From NCBI GenBank assembly GCA_964030475.1, contig CAXIPT010000002.1, positions 2,488,827 to 2,552,826 on the forward strand: a DNA stretch of 64,000 nucleotides, in the 5' to 3' direction. Numbering within the stretch: the stretch's first letter is position 1; each line of letters opens with the position of its first letter. The stretch is from Tethya wilhelma. Taxonomy: Eukaryota > Porifera > Demospongiae > Tethyida > Tethyidae. This document shows positions 23,265 to 36,232 of the stretch, piece by piece. Under the pieces are notes generated by a model. The model was not told where the DNA came from. It was given only the letters and a program-made list of their open reading frames with translations, and searched no databases. The translations under genes and the position numbers were made by a program.

Positions 23265-23675
23265 AGTACAGTTCATGGCCAGATTCAGCCTGGATCACCT
23301 TGAATTTAATACATGGTAAAGAATGCTAAGCAAAAAACCACAAACATTTTCAAGCCAATAGACAATAGAATCATTGTCTACACTTACATTTCAATTATTG
23401 GGTGTAGCCTTTCTCAGTAAAGAAAATTGATAGCTTTTGGACTGCATGCTTACATGGCTTAGAGCAATAGCATTCCGGAGAGTGGGCTACATCAGTACAG
23501 TAAGTGTTACAACTGTTCTACAATTCATGACCTTTAAATGTTATTCATACACACAAAGAGAAGCCAGCCAGAAGATGTATAAATACAATGTACTATATAT
23601 AGCTACATATGAATAACATTTAAAGGTCACTACCTGGAGACACTCTCTCTAATACTACTATTATTGAAAGTACTG
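23265..23675 (+). promoter_or_regulatory. 5' region of ATP-grasp array, copy 1
   Basis: The 5' flank directly upstream of exon 1 is shared among array members: atacatggtaaagaatgc, a ttttcaagc..ata block and a ctttctcagt/gctttctgagt block recur at 30310-30554 and 35985-36232. Conservation at the same distance from exon 1 suggests duplicated promoter plus 5' UTR. Confidence 0.5.
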
Positions 23676-25266
23676 ATGCAGGAATTTCAAAGCAAACAGG
23701 AAGAGGATTTAAGTAAGATTATAGTTCTTTACTGCATGTTTTGTGACAACATGACATTACTATTGCAATAAGAAAAGAACCTCCAAGAATAGGACAATCT
23801 CTCTACAAAAGACAAATTAGCCAAATTTATACTGTCTTTAAAATGTTTTTTGGTTGAGAGGCTTCATAGTACTACTTAGGCTACTCTTAAAACCCATGCT
23901 GTGCTCAGGATTCTATTTTAGCAGCCTTAAAATTTGTGTTTCTAGACCATGTAGAAACGTCCAAAAACTGTGTCTAACTATTAATAAGGACACTATTAAT
24001 AGCAAGTACTGTACTATTTTTAGGGTATGTACTGCATCAAGCACAGTTGGGCTACTAAAATATCAAACATGACCAGAAACCTATAGAAAGTGTATTTAGA
24101 TTGTAAATAACAGCTAAATCATTACTGGTATTACACAAGTATATAGCAACAATTGCACTGTACAGGGAGCATGCAATTAGAAGAATGCATATGTGCACAT
24201 TTTTGGGGGCCCATAAAATACAAAAAGAAACGTGACAAAACATCACAATTCTATTTTCAGTATAGCTATATACTAATATATTATATAAAAAGAAAGATGT
24301 TTGATGTGCCTATATATTAATTTTGGCCTTTAAATTTTATTTTCATTTATAAAAGTGTCCTTAAGTTACTAACATATATGATTATTACGTTATAATAGAA
24401 TATTTCCTTTCCCAATAATATTGCATGACTAGCTGTAACATTATGCAGGTTTTGTTCGTGGTATAAGACCGTGTATTGTTGCTTTACGACTTGATGCTAA
24501 TGACGGAAATACCTACTGGGACTACCTCAACATCAAGTATCCTGGAAGACCATTGTGCTTTTCTGTTTTTGAAGCTGATGTAAAAGATGCAATCACTATA
24601 TCTCAAGGTCGGGGGTTCCTGAATTTTGGCTATACTAGCAATCGTAATGGCAGTATTTCATGTCACAAGTTCCAAGAGCCAAAGGAAATTACGTTTGTCA
24701 TCAATTTTAGTAATTCTGAAATTCTACAGGAGTTAGCAGTTAGTCTTCCATGTCCTCGCTCTGGGTCTCTTCCTCAGAATCAGCTGATAAACGACAAGTC
24801 CATCCAACGGTTTATCTTATCATCTAACATCCTACTGCGATTGTTTGTGAGTAGAGAAACACACACTACTGGTGGCTTCAAGTATGACTTGTTGACTCAA
24901 CTGAACAAGGCCAATTCTGTGGACAGGATTGAGGTCATCGATTTCAACACAATTGATTTGTGTCTGCAAAAGTTTGTGAGTGATTACTTTGAGCAGCATC
25001 CAACAGAAAATAAAATTGTCGTCAAAAATACGAGCTCCGATTTGTTATCTTGTGAAGGAGTGCTTATTCTAGACCGCTCTGAAGTTGTCAATCTCTCTAA
25101 GAAATTGAAATGTCTCCAAATAACTCCCAATGCCAACCTAATAGTTGAGTGCTTCGTAGTAGTATATAGTTATAGTAGTATATTCATAGTACATGACAAT
25201 CCTATTGACCCATTGATATTATACTTTTTCCATCCTAATTGGTACTACAGAATGATTGAGCACTAA
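23676..25266 (+). pseudogene. carnosine-synthase-like ATP-grasp gene, copy 1, truncated
   Basis: Exon 1 (23676-23712, MQEFQSKQEEDL) has donor GTAAG. Exon 2 starts at 24449 after atgcag and reads FVRGIRPCIVALRLDANDGN, then follows copies 2-4 closely. At about 25156 similarity to coding DNA ends abruptly within IVECF. The remaining codons to the TAA (25264-25266) are unrelated and hydrophobic, and from about 25185 the DNA matches intron 1 of copies 3 and 4. The gene thus lost its Rossmann-like and C-terminal ATP-grasp parts. If translated it would give about 285 residues with no catalytic centre. Confidence 0.8.
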
Positions 25267-26290
25267 AATGTGATATCAGTCTGCCAGCTTGGCCTGCTGG
25301 AGTATTCATAGTAGACAGTACACATACCAGTGGAGTCCAAGTGATATTCATAAGAACTACAATATGAAAATTAAGGATTACTAGATACCAATTAGGAAAC
25401 TCTTGAAGAACTCTTGAAGAACTCTTGTTACGCTCAGGATTCTATTTTAGCAGCTTTGGTGTTTCTAAACCAAATAGAAACCTTCAAAACAGTGTCTGAT
25501 TATTACATGTGTTTGATAATAAGGACACTATTATTAGCAGGTGCTAATTTTAGGGAGTTTTAAATTAAGAAACTGTATCAGTACATAAGCACAATTTGGT
25601 TACTAAAATTAACAAACATGACCAGAAACATTACAATCTAAGTGAGCCTACCCAAGCATAATGGTTGTAGGAACAGCTGATCACATAGTTGCTAATAAGT
25701 AAGTGGTAACAAACATGCTGTACACAAAGCAAGCATTTCTGTGGGCCAATATGATTAAAAAATGTCACAATATTCTTTTTTTAGTGGTTATATACTGAAA
25801 CAGTCATTTTTAAGGAGAGTAGGTTTGATGCGTATCATTTTTTTTTCCTTTTTTAATTTGTAAAAATGTCTTCATCCACAAAACTAGCTAAAAATTATTA
25901 CCTTCAAACAAAAGTGTCTTTAAGAGTGCTTGGCCATGGTTACCACTAATGCACTAAGGAATGCATTAGGTAGTACAGTGGTTGTAATTGGACATCACCA
26001 CATGTACAGACCACTAATTAAAGCCATATTTATGTGCAGCATTATCATTTCTATTCACTAGTAAGCAACCTTTCACTCACGGAAAGGAGAAGGGGAGGCT
26101 GGTATCCGAGATCACGTGGGGATAGAACAGGGTAGAACAGTGAAAATTACAAGCGGGCATAATAGGTGGAAACAGAACTACGTAAAGTTTTTCCATTTAT
26201 TCGAGGTTAACAAAGCATACATGGTACAAAAATTTGAATTTGCAAGCATGCTAGTGCAAAATAGAATGCGTAGCTGTGTTCGGTACACAT

Positions 26291-26624
26291 CGTAAATGTT
26301 CTAATTATGGATACACTCTAATTTAAGAACCATTTTACATACATCATAGTTTTTATGAATCTTTTACAACACTGTTAACAAATATGACGTCTATAGAAAT
26401 TGGTCCTTAAAATTAGAACAACAATTTCGTTCGTGCTTATATTCATGTAGTTGAATGGTTTAAATGTCTCTCCAAGCATTTTTAGTATGGCAAGATCAAA
26501 TATGACTCCAATTATTAAGACATACTCTAATCTAAGATCCCAAGTGTACTGAGAGGGTTCTCTGTGCTACCAAATAATGATACCAATAAAAAAAAAATTT
26601 GGATCTATAATTAGAACATTTACG
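26291..26624. mobile_element. TIR element, AT-rich, about 335 bp
   Basis: The left terminus cgtaaatgttctaattat(g)gat is inverted at the right end (26603-26624). No coding capacity. The TSD is not clear. Confidence 0.55.
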
Positions 26625-26949
26625 GTATCTTAGCGTTTACTGCCGCCTAAAGTTTAAGCCAGTTTGGAAGATATAACAAAAAAAAAGGTGACTAGCTATC
26701 TGTATGATGATAATGAAAGCACTTTACAAGAAGGAAATTTTTTCCAGTATTTTTTTGACATCTTTTGACTTTAGTTGTTCATAAACTAGCTGATTGAGTT
26801 GCATGCAACAAGAAGACGCTCCATAGCAACCACATGGCCGACAACCCTTAAGGTTACGATGTACAGTTGGCAATTTGGGTCATGAATATGATTATAGCCC
26901 GGTCATGAATATGATTATCAGTATAGGCCAGTTATTTTAGATACGCGAT

Positions 26950-27293
26950 ATGGCAGTGTATTTTAGAACTCAAAATTTGAAGAACTGGCAAAACTTAGAA
27001 CCACATATGGGCTATTATCTGATTGTTCACTCTTCACTCCAGGGTCAGACACTGAGTTTTTCTACGAAAAGAGCCACAAACAAATCGTGGCTGGCTCAGA
27101 TGTCAGCAGGCAGCTGCCTTGTGCTCTTAGCTGAATGTTTTATTGTGTTCTAGAACACTTTGTACACACAGTAGAAAGAAAGTCTCAGTGTCTGACCCTG
27201 CAGAACCAAGGTAGATTTCTACTAACACTGACTTCTAGATAGTGTAACTTCTCTACTTGGCAAATTTTGAGTTCTAAATTTTATTTTAGCCAA
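26950..27293. mobile_element. imperfect foldback element
   Basis: The ends (ttttagaactcaaaattt and its complement near 27268-27285) and an inner pair (ccagggtcagacactgagt and tcagtgtctgaccctg) are nested inverted repeats. The 67-codon open frame inside has no family signal. Confidence 0.5.
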
Positions 27294-27495
27294 AATCCAC
27301 TATATCTCCTTAGATAAAGCTTCGTAGAAGCATATTCAATGTTGATTTTTGAAACTCTAGAACATATTAGCCACAACTTTTGCATTTTAAAAGGTAGAAA
27401 CTGTCAAAAGCACTTCTGATGATAGATATAGGGAGAACAAATTTCCTAATGAATTATTCATATTCAAACTGTGCATCCTAACCTTAACTTAAAAA

Positions 27496-27687
27496 ATACC
27501 GTAGATCGGGAAAATTTCGTAGGTAAGATATTTTGCTGGTTAAATTTTCGCATAGTTTAATTTTCATTATTGTGGATGATTCGGTAAAGATCACAATACA
27601 AAATAAATTTTCGCTAAGTTTAATTTTCATTCGTAATGGTCGTTGACGAAAATTTTTAAGCGGCAAAAATTTTCTGATCTACGGTAT
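27496..27687. mobile_element. short TIR element (ataccgtagatc)
   Basis: ataccgtagatcgggaaaat at the left is inverted as aaaattttctgatctacggt at the right. The AT-rich core has internal repeats of tttaattttcat. A typical MITE structure, inserted just upstream of copy 2 exon 2. Confidence 0.65.
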
Positions 27688-27727
27688 CTCTATTCATGAT
27701 TATAATTATAACTGTAACATTTTACAG

Positions 27728-30143
27728 GTTTTGTTCGTGGTGAAAGACCATGTATCATTGCACTACGCCTTGTTCCTGATGATGGAAATACCTACTGGGA
27801 CTACCTCAACATCAAGTATCCTGGAAGACCATTGTGCTTCTCTGTTTTTGAAGCTGATGTGAAAGATGCAATCACTATTTCTCAAGGTCGGGGATTCCTA
27901 CATTTTGGCTATACTAGCAATCGTAATGGCAGTATTTCGCGCCACAAGTTCAAAGAGCCAAAGGAAATTACATTTGTCATCAATTTCACTAATTCTGAGA
28001 TTCTACAGGAGTTGGCCGTTAGTCTTCCATGCCCTCGCTCTGGGTCTCTTCCTCAGAATCAGCTGATAGACGACAAGTCCATCCAACGCATGATCTTGTC
28101 ATCTGACATCCTACTACGATTGTTTGTGAGCAAAGAAACACACTCTTCTGGTGGCTTCAAGTATGACTTGTTGACTCAACTAAACAAGGCCAATTCTGTG
28201 GATAAGATTGATGTGGTTGACTTCAACACAATCAATTTGTGTCTCCAAAAGTTTGTGAGCGATTACTTTGAGCAGCATCCAACAGAAAACAAGATTGTTA
28301 TCAAAAATACGGGCTGGGATGTGTTATCTTGTGAAGGAGTGCTTATTCTAGACCGCTTTGATTCAGAAGTTACCGATATTGCCGATCTATCCAAGAAATT
28401 GGAACGTCTTCGAATAACCCCCAACATCAACGTGATTGTGGAGTGCTTTGTTGATAACCGGCTTGATGCAGAAAGGGCATATCATCGCATCCGAGTCTAC
28501 TCCACTAGAAATGGGAAGGAAAAAGAGCCTCACCGATCAAATATTCCAACATCAATATCTCCCTTGTTCTACACTTTCTCGCGACACCTACCCTACTGTA
28601 AGGGTGACACTTCCATGCTCCACGTTGACACAGTCACCAGTGCTGATATTCGCTATCAGATACATGTCATCACACAGCACTACTGGAACACCATGGTGCC
28701 TGTGCTCATGAAAGTGGACAAGCGTGCAGAACAGGTCATATTTGGTTTCGACTTTGTTCTATCTCCAAACGGGCCAGTTTGTATTGAAGTAAACAACCTT
28801 GACTCCCTTTCCACACTCTCATTGTATGTGTACGAGACATACGGTGATGAGTGTGGCCTAGTGCCTCTCTATGGGATGTATAATCACATGCTCACACGTT
28901 CTTATGACTACATGTTGGGTGGTCGCACGATCATTGTTGTTGGAGTGGGTTGTTACAGCAAGCTGCGTCTGTTTGAGTTCTTGGCCAATATACAAGCAAA
29001 AGTAATATTGATTGACACCCAGCCACCTCCATCAGGTATTGAAGTCCAGTACTACATTCAAGCTTCATTGTACGATCCGACCAAGTATGAAGTGGAGATC
29101 GAAAAGACAGTGGCAAAGTTGAAAGAAATGAATGTGGTGCCTTTCTCTGTAGTTACACTCTACGAAGACTATGTTCCCTTTCGGACCATGTTGACCAATG
29201 TTTTACAACAAGAAGGCATTCTCAACATCCGTAATCACACCTTGACTGCTGAAGATTCATTCCGCAACAAAGACAAGGTCCGTGTATACAACACAATCAG
29301 AGGTGGTACATCATCCCACTTTGAAGCTCGTCACTTTTCAATTGCTTCAGATGCAACGGTCTTGACTGATGAAAATGTCTCAACCATTCAAATCGACCGT
29401 CCTCACATTTTGAAGCTAAGTACCTCATCAAGTGCATATGGATGCATGCGAATCAATACTACCAAGGATATCGTGCCTGTTTACAAATCCGCCAAAAATC
29501 TCATTGCTGAAACACCTTTAGATGCTGGTGTTGGGATGTGTTTTGACACACAGATCTTCATGAGTGAGTTGTACACTGGGAGTAAGCATGGCCTTGACAT
29601 CATCATGAGCGATGGAGAGCCAGTATGGCACATTTTTAGTGATAGTAGTGAAGTGGCAGCTGAAAGTGGGACTACTGGTACCCAGTTTCTCAAAAAGGGG
29701 TGTACAATGCCATCCACAATTATAACAGGCGTAAATTCAAAGCAAATTTTGTCTCGCATCGTCCAATCATTGAAGTGCTTGTCTCTGACTCATGGCATCT
29801 TTAATGTTGATTTTATTCTCACAGCTTTTGGCGTCAAAATCATCGACGTCAACCCACGCCCTGGGGGCTATTACATCAATGAATGGGTGAATGTAATTTC
29901 TGGTGTATGCACTTTGCAGCTGAAGTCATTCTTCAAAGCGAACTGGAGTACTTCGTTCAGCCACTGATAACCAAGAGAAGCATTACAGGCTTTAACGTGT
30001 TCACAAAGAAGGAGCTGAACAAAGAAATGGCTCGTAACTCCAATAGTGGTGAAGATGTTCGTGTATTTTTCGTGCAGAACCCAGATGAGGAGGTTGACCC
30101 AACTGAGCTGTATGCAACTGTTTACAAAATAACTACAAATTAA
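27728..30143 (+). CDS. carnosine-synthase-like ATP-grasp protein, copy 2 (late frameshift)
   Basis: Exon 2 starts at 27728 after ttacag (FVRGERPCIIALRL) and runs as one frame to a premature stop at 29967. Compared with copy 3, one base is missing at about 29912 (gcactttgc versus gcacctttgc). The normal C-terminal frame (AAEVILQSELEYF to the TAA at 30141-30143) continues intact one frame over. Features: N-terminal ATP-grasp-like half (GFDFVLSPNGPVCIEVNN), Rossmann-like pre-ATP-grasp segment (IIVVGVGCYSK), and C-terminal ATP-grasp core (FNVDFILTAFGVKIIDVNPR) with the D..N..R metal/ATP residues. The layout follows CARNS1. It has no exon 1 of its own; the only upstream candidate is copy 1 exon 1. 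Without the C-terminal about 60 residues it may be non-functional, or the missing base may be a sequence error. Confidence 0.75.
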
Positions 30144-30309
30144 AGAAATTTTAACGTAAACCTCTTCAAAGTAATGGTCATACATAGACGTATAACATAG
30201 AAGTATATATTATCAAAAGATAGTAACATCTCATCATAGTCACTGAATGCTATTATTATTAATAGACATTTATAGATCAGCTAGGAAACAATATTCGCAT
30301 TAAAATTTC

Positions 30310-30554
30310 TTTCTGTACAGTATATGCCCTACTTCAGCTAGGAGCACTTTGCTTACAATACATGGTAAAGAATGCCAAACAATGAATTATTTTCAAGCTA
30401 ATAAACTACTTATAGAATTGTTGATGTACAAATTTGTACATTTTTCAACAAAAGGTTGTGGGCTTTCTGAGTGGGGGAAATTGATAGATTTGGGACTGTA
30501 TGTTTGGATCGCTGTACAAGAGTCTTTGCCAAGAGACCGAAATAAAAACTACTG
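30310..30554 (+). promoter_or_regulatory. 5' region of ATP-grasp array, copy 3
   Basis: Homologous to 23265-23675 and 35985-36232 and ends directly at the exon-1 ATG. It carries the shared atacatggtaaagaatgcca and aaaaggttgtgggctttctg blocks. Confidence 0.5.
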
Positions 30555-33500
30555 ATGCAGAAATTTCAAAGTGAAAAGGCAGAGGAAATGAGTAAGTTTA
30601 GTTCTTCATACACAGCATGCTCTGTGATTAGTCATTGTTATACTCAAATGCAAATGGCCAGGTATTTCAAGTGTCATTATGTCACTTTTGGGAAATAACT
30701 TAATATATTATTATATGCAAAAAATTACACAGTATATGTAAGTGCTGTGAGAATGGCTCATTATGCATGCATCCTAACAAATAACACTCTTAACACTATA
30801 CATACACAATTTTGTACAAAGACAGTTTTCAAGGGGTATACTTGTATACGTAGTGACTCAATTGAGTAGTACAAATTGTATGGAACCAAACAGCTTAGCC
30901 AATGGTATTGTTGCAACAAAACTTTCTGGATTTACGGTTACTGTACATTAATTATTAGTGAATTCTCAATGTACATTTTGTTCTGATGCATGGTTACTGT
31001 ATATTGACTATTAGTGAAGTTTCATAGCTATCTATATGTACATTTTGGTTTATTGAGTTAGCATCGACACGAATTCTGCCCATCTCTCCATGTGTAGCCA
31101 CGCATACCGAATATTAAATTTTAATATATGAAAAGTTTTGCGGCGCATAAAGTTCCAAATTAACAGCATATTGTATCGCCGGAAATATTGAGTCAAAATA
31201 TTTGATGGCTTGCTCCGCAGAACGTAAAATGAAAATATTGATAAACTTTGGATTGGACTTCAATCGCTAAACCGTCAAATTAAAAACTCCGTTAATATTC
31301 CAGGCTATGTAGTATACAAACGTGTATCACATCAACTTTGGTTACATACTAAATGATTAGTCTTTGATAAGAAGTCATGCACTGCTCTTTAATGGCCGCT
31401 CATTTTGAAATTATAAACTCTTGATTTAAGAACACCTTTCTAAGAAAATGGAAGAATTCTTTGATCCATGATACAGTGCTTATAGTCTATTGAGTAGAAT
31501 TCGAGTTTTTGCCAACAACTTTATTAAATCTAACTTTTGGCTGAATATTAAGTTTATTTTGAATAAATGACAATGTTTCAGAACTACATGTAGTTAACTG
31601 TTTGTCCTACGCCAACTTTCAGGGTATGGTCATCATCAGATTTGAAGTGTTTATGGAATTCAATAGTTTGTACTTAGATATCATTGGTAGTATATGGTTT
31701 CAGGACAAGCTGATGGTACTCAAAGCTAGTCCATTTTATGACAAAATTGTCATGCAAGTTTCAGACCTTAGCTGCTAATGGTTCTAGAGTCTCCCACCTA
31801 ATAGAGAACGAATAGAAGAAGTCACAGAAAATAATGCTCACTGAAAGTGATGTATATGCTTCTAGCTATGCAAAGTCCTGCACAAGATGGACAAACTAGT
31901 CATAAGTGCTTGGGTAAACTGGCAGACCTTATAGCTAGAAACAGTTGGCCATTATCTCACAGAACCAAATTTTCATTAGTACTGTATATTGGAAGCCATA
32001 TCTCTACACTTAAGGTTGCCACGACAACATCTCTGGTTAAGTTAGTGTTATGGCCTAATGATCATCCAAAATTTTTAAATACTGTTTAAGAGTTATTAAT
32101 GTACACCAGGTACATATCTAACATCAAAGGTATGTTTGTAAGCTAATGGTATTACTTTTGGAACACTACCGATACTTGTATGCATGTACGTAAAACATTT
32201 ATTTTCATTGTCTCTTAATTGGTTCCACATGTGATTAATGATTTTAAATGGCCTCTCTCTCTGACTCTGCATGCATGAGTCATGAAGACACAATGAAATT
32301 TTGTAAAATAAACAGGTATACAGTGCATGCATGGATTACCATAATTCTATAGACAGACTTTATTCCATGCAAGTGTAGCAACATGACAATCATTTTGAGC
32401 TATATTGGTATTATGCACATTATATTTTTGTAATCGTTAATTTTAATTTCAAATGGCAATATACAGAATGATCAAGGAATAAAATGTACAATATCAGTCT
32501 ACTAGCTCAGCCTCTATAGCTTTGTCCCCAGGCTCTACTCTCACGAATATTTCCTTGAAGGTAATATATTCATGAAGGAGAAGCCCGGGAATGAGGCTAG
32601 GTTTGGCCAGCTTGCTGGGTTAACAGTGTACATGCATATGTACAGCCAAACTATTAATTCATAACAACTAATGTGAAAGGAATATTAGTTAGACCACTTA
32701 TAGAGAACTTTTGTTGCACTCAAGATTCTAGCTATTTTAGTAGCCTTCTTGTTTGTAGATCATAATTATAGAAACCTCCAAAACAGTATCTAGCCATTAT
32801 TTACCTTGTAATAAGGTCACTATTATTACCCACAAATAATAGTATCGTAAGTTAAAATATTTTTATTCATGAATATAATAACTGAAACATTGTACAGGTT
32901 TTGTTCGAGGTGTAAGGCCATGTATCATTGCCCTGCGTCTTGTTCCAGATGATGGAAATACCTACTGGGACTACCTCAACATCAAGTATCCTGGAAGACC
33001 ATTGTGCTTCTCTGTTTTTGAAGCTGATGTAAAAGATGCAATCACTATTTCTCAAGGTCGGGGGTTCCTACATTTTGGCTATACTAGCAATCGTAATGGC
33101 AGTATTTCATGCCACAAATTCCAAGAGCCAAAGGAAGTTACATTTGTCATCAATTTCACCAATTCCACTATTCTACAAGAGCTGGCAGTTAATCTTCCAT
33201 GCCCTCGCACTGGATCTCTTCCTCAGAATCAGCTGATAGATGACAAGTCCATCCAACGCATAATCTTATCATCTGACATTCTACTGCAATTGTTTGTGAG
33301 CGAAGAAACACACGCTACTGGTGGCTTCAAGTATGACTTGTTGACTCAACTGAACAAGGCCAATTCTGTGGACAGGGTTACTGTCACCAATTTCAAGACA
33401 ATTAATTTGTGTTTGCAAAAGTTTGTGAGCGATTATTTTGAGCTGCATCCAACAAAAAACAAAATTGTCATTAAAAATACGAGCTGTGATTTTTCTCGCG

Positions 33501-35302
33501 CAGGAATGCTTATTCTAAACCGCTCTGAAGTTGCCGATCTTTCTCAGAAATTGGAGCTTCTCCAAATAACTCCTGCTGTCAATGTGATAGTTGAGCGCTT
33601 TATTGATAACAAACTGGATTCTGAAAGGGTCTATCATCGCATCCGAGTCTACTCTACTCGCAATGGAAAAGAAAAGGGGATACACCAAGAAAATATTCCT
33701 ACATCAATATCACCCTTGTTCTACACTTTCTCGCGACAGCCACCCTACTGCACAGGTGACACTTCTATGCTTCATGTTGACACAGTCACCAGTGCTGATC
33801 TTCGCTATCAGATACATGCCATCACACAGCACTACTGGAACACCATGGTGCCTGTGCTCATGAAAGTCGACAAGGGTGCTGAACCAGTCTTATTCGGTTT
33901 CGACTTTGTTTTATCTCCAAACGGGCCAGTTTGTATTAAGGTGAATAACCTTGATTCCCTTTCCAAGCTCTCAGTGTTTGTGTATGAGACGTACGGTGAT
34001 GAGTGTGGCTTAGTGCCTCTCTATGGGATGTACAATCACATGCTTACACGTTCTTATGACTACATGTTGGGTGGTCGCACGATTCTTGTCGTTGGAGTGG
34101 GTGGTTACAGCAAGCGGCGTCTGTTTGAGTTCTTGGCTAGTATTAAAGCAAAGGTGGTGTTGATCGACCCCCGACCACCTCCATCTGGTATTAAAGTCCA
34201 ATACTACATTAAAGCTTCACTGTACGATCCATTTCAGTATGAAGTGGAGATTGAAAAGGTAGTTTTGAAGCTGAAGGAGCTTAACGTGGTACCATTCTCT
34301 GTAGTTTCGCTCTACGACGATCATATTCCGTTTCGTACCATGCTGACCAATGTTTTACAACAAGAAGGCATTCTCAATGTCTGTAATCACACCTTGACTG
34401 TTGAAGATTCTTTCCGCAACAAAGACAAGGTCCGTGTATACAACACACTGAGAAGCAATACATCATCCTACTTTAAGTCTTGTCGCTATTCGATTGCTCC
34501 GGATTCAACTGTCTTGACTGACAAAAATGTCACAACAATTCAAATTGATCGTCCTCACATTCTGAAGCTGAGTACCTCTTCAGCTTCGTATGGTTACATG
34601 CGTATCAATAGTACCAAGGATATCATTCCTGCTTACACAACCATGAAAAAGCTCATAGTCAATACACCTTCAGATGCTGGTTGTGGGATGTGCTTTGGCA
34701 CGCAGATCTTCATGAGTGAGTTGTACAATGGAAGTGAACACAACCTTGATATCATCATGAGCAACGGAGAGCCTGTTTGGCATATATTTGGTGACAAGAG
34801 TATTGTGGGTGCTGAAGGTAAAAACATGGTCACTGGTACTCAGTTCTGTAACAAAAGTCGTGTAATGCCATCCACGATCATAACAGGCCTAAAATCAAAG
34901 CAAATTTTATCCCGTATCATTCAATCGCTCAAGTGCTTGTCTCTGACTAATGGTGTTTTTAACGTTGATTTCATTCTCACAGCTTTGGGTGTCAAAATCA
35001 TCGACGTTAACCAACGCCCTGGCGGATTTTACCTTAACAAGTGGATAAATGCTATATCTGGAGTATGCACCTTTGCGGCTGAAGTCATTCTTCAAAGTGA
35101 ACTGGAGTATTTCGTTCAGCCACTAGTAACCAATAGAAGCATTACAGGCTTTAATGTGTTCTCAAAGAAGGAGCTGAAGGAGGAAATGGCTCACATACCC
35201 AATAGTAGCAACGATGTTCATGTTTTTTTCATACAGAACCCAGATGAGGAGGTTGACCCAACTAACTTGTATGCAACAATTTACAAAGTAACTACAAATT
35301 AA
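30555..35302 (+). CDS. carnosine-synthase-like ATP-grasp protein, copy 3, intact (813 aa)
   Basis: Exon 1 (30555-30591) encodes MQKFQSEKAEEM. Intron 1 is 2.3 kb. Exon 2 (32898-35302) completes the 814-codon frame, with TAA at 35300-35302. Approximate residues: N-terminal ATP-grasp-like half, core GFDFVLSPNGPVCIKVNN at 346-363; Rossmann-like strand ILVVGVGGYSKRRL at 408-421; C-terminal ATP-grasp core FNVDFILTALGVKIIDVNQR at 700-719 followed by PGGFYLNKW. This matches the CARNS1 pattern (GVFNVELKLT...EINPR.GGFYLRDW). CARNS1 joins beta-alanine to histidine using ATP, but the substrate here is unknown. NPR is NQR in this copy and the N-terminal EVNN is KVNN, so activity may differ from copy 2. 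It is probably cytosolic, with no signal peptide or TM. It is the only complete copy in the array. Confidence 0.85.
32517..32602. mobile_element. short MITE in intron 1 of copy 3
   Basis: tagctttgtccccaggctct ... gcccgggaatgaggcta is an inverted pair of the tagcctcgttcccaggc family. The orthologous position in copy 4 (37469-37550) carries it too; copy 2's intron relic does not. Confidence 0.6.
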
Positions 35303-35984
35303 TTACGACTTTGAAAAAACCAAAAAAAAACAAAAAACAAGTGAACGTAAAGAAAGAGAACAAAAACAAACAAACAAAACTACAATAATTTTATAGTAAA
35401 TCCTTATACAATAGCTAGCTAAACTAACAATAATTATTATAATACGCTTGTGCATATGTCATCCCCAAGAGACAGAGTAATAAGAAAAAATATATAATAC
35501 TTGCTTTTTGGTGTCATTTAAATGTTTACTTTAACAGTTTTAAACAATTCAATTATTTATTTTTGTATTTTTTTTTTAAATTTTTTATTTTTATTATTAT
35601 TTTTGATGATAATTAGTCATTGTAACGAATGATAAACAGGCATGCCTTATGAGTAAAAGGATTCGTCCTAAGATACACATTTATATGACTCAAACATTCC
35701 AGCTATACAATAAATATTAGTGTATGTTCATTCTACATCACAATTAAATCAGTATGAAGAGTTTCTTTGTGATCATAGCTCAATTTTAAACATTTTCTTC
35801 ATAAGTTACAAGACATATATAGTCACATCTCATCATATTCCGAATGATTACATGGATGCTATTAATGGCAGCTCAAAATCAATATTGGTATCAAATTTCT
35901 TTCAGTACAATTTAATGTAGGTCATTTGATGCTATCATTTTTAATGAAAATTTATTTATCAAGTCAATAAAACTTCTTTCGGTA
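35303..35984. other. spacer between array copies 3 and 4
   Basis: Very AT-rich, with poly-A and poly-T runs (35320-35345, 35555-35605). No exon seen. Confidence 0.5.
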
Positions 35985-36232
35985 CAGTATATATGGCCTA
36001 CTTCAGCCAGGAGCACCTTGCATGCAATATGTGGTAAAGAATGCCAAACAAACAAACAATAAAATTATTTTCAAGCCAATAGACTGTAGAATCGTTAGGT
36101 ACAAATTTGTATATTTCTCAACAAAAGGTTGTGGGCTTTCTGAGTTAAGGAAATCAATAGATTTGGGACTGTGCGCTTGGATCACTGTTAACAAAAGTCT
36201 TAGCTGAGAGACCAAAATAAAAAAAAGTACTG
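35985..36232 (+). promoter_or_regulatory. 5' region of ATP-grasp array, copy 4
   Basis: Closely similar to 30310-30554, with the same aaaaggttgtgggctttctg block, and ends at the exon-1 ATG at 36233. Confidence 0.5.

Larger units (their letters stand above)
25185..27727 (+). other. orphan intron-1 sequence leading into copy 2
   Basis: Blocks here match intron 1 of the downstream copies (tactacagaatgat, cagtctgccagcttggcctg, attctattttagcagc). No exon 1 or 5' flank for copy 2 is present. The stretch also holds three foldback elements. It is the scar of a deletion joining copy 1 exon 2 to copy 2 intron 1. Confidence 0.7.

Noticed and set aside
26950..27153. 67-codon frame as a gene
   Set aside because: It lies inside a foldback element and has no family signal or splice context.
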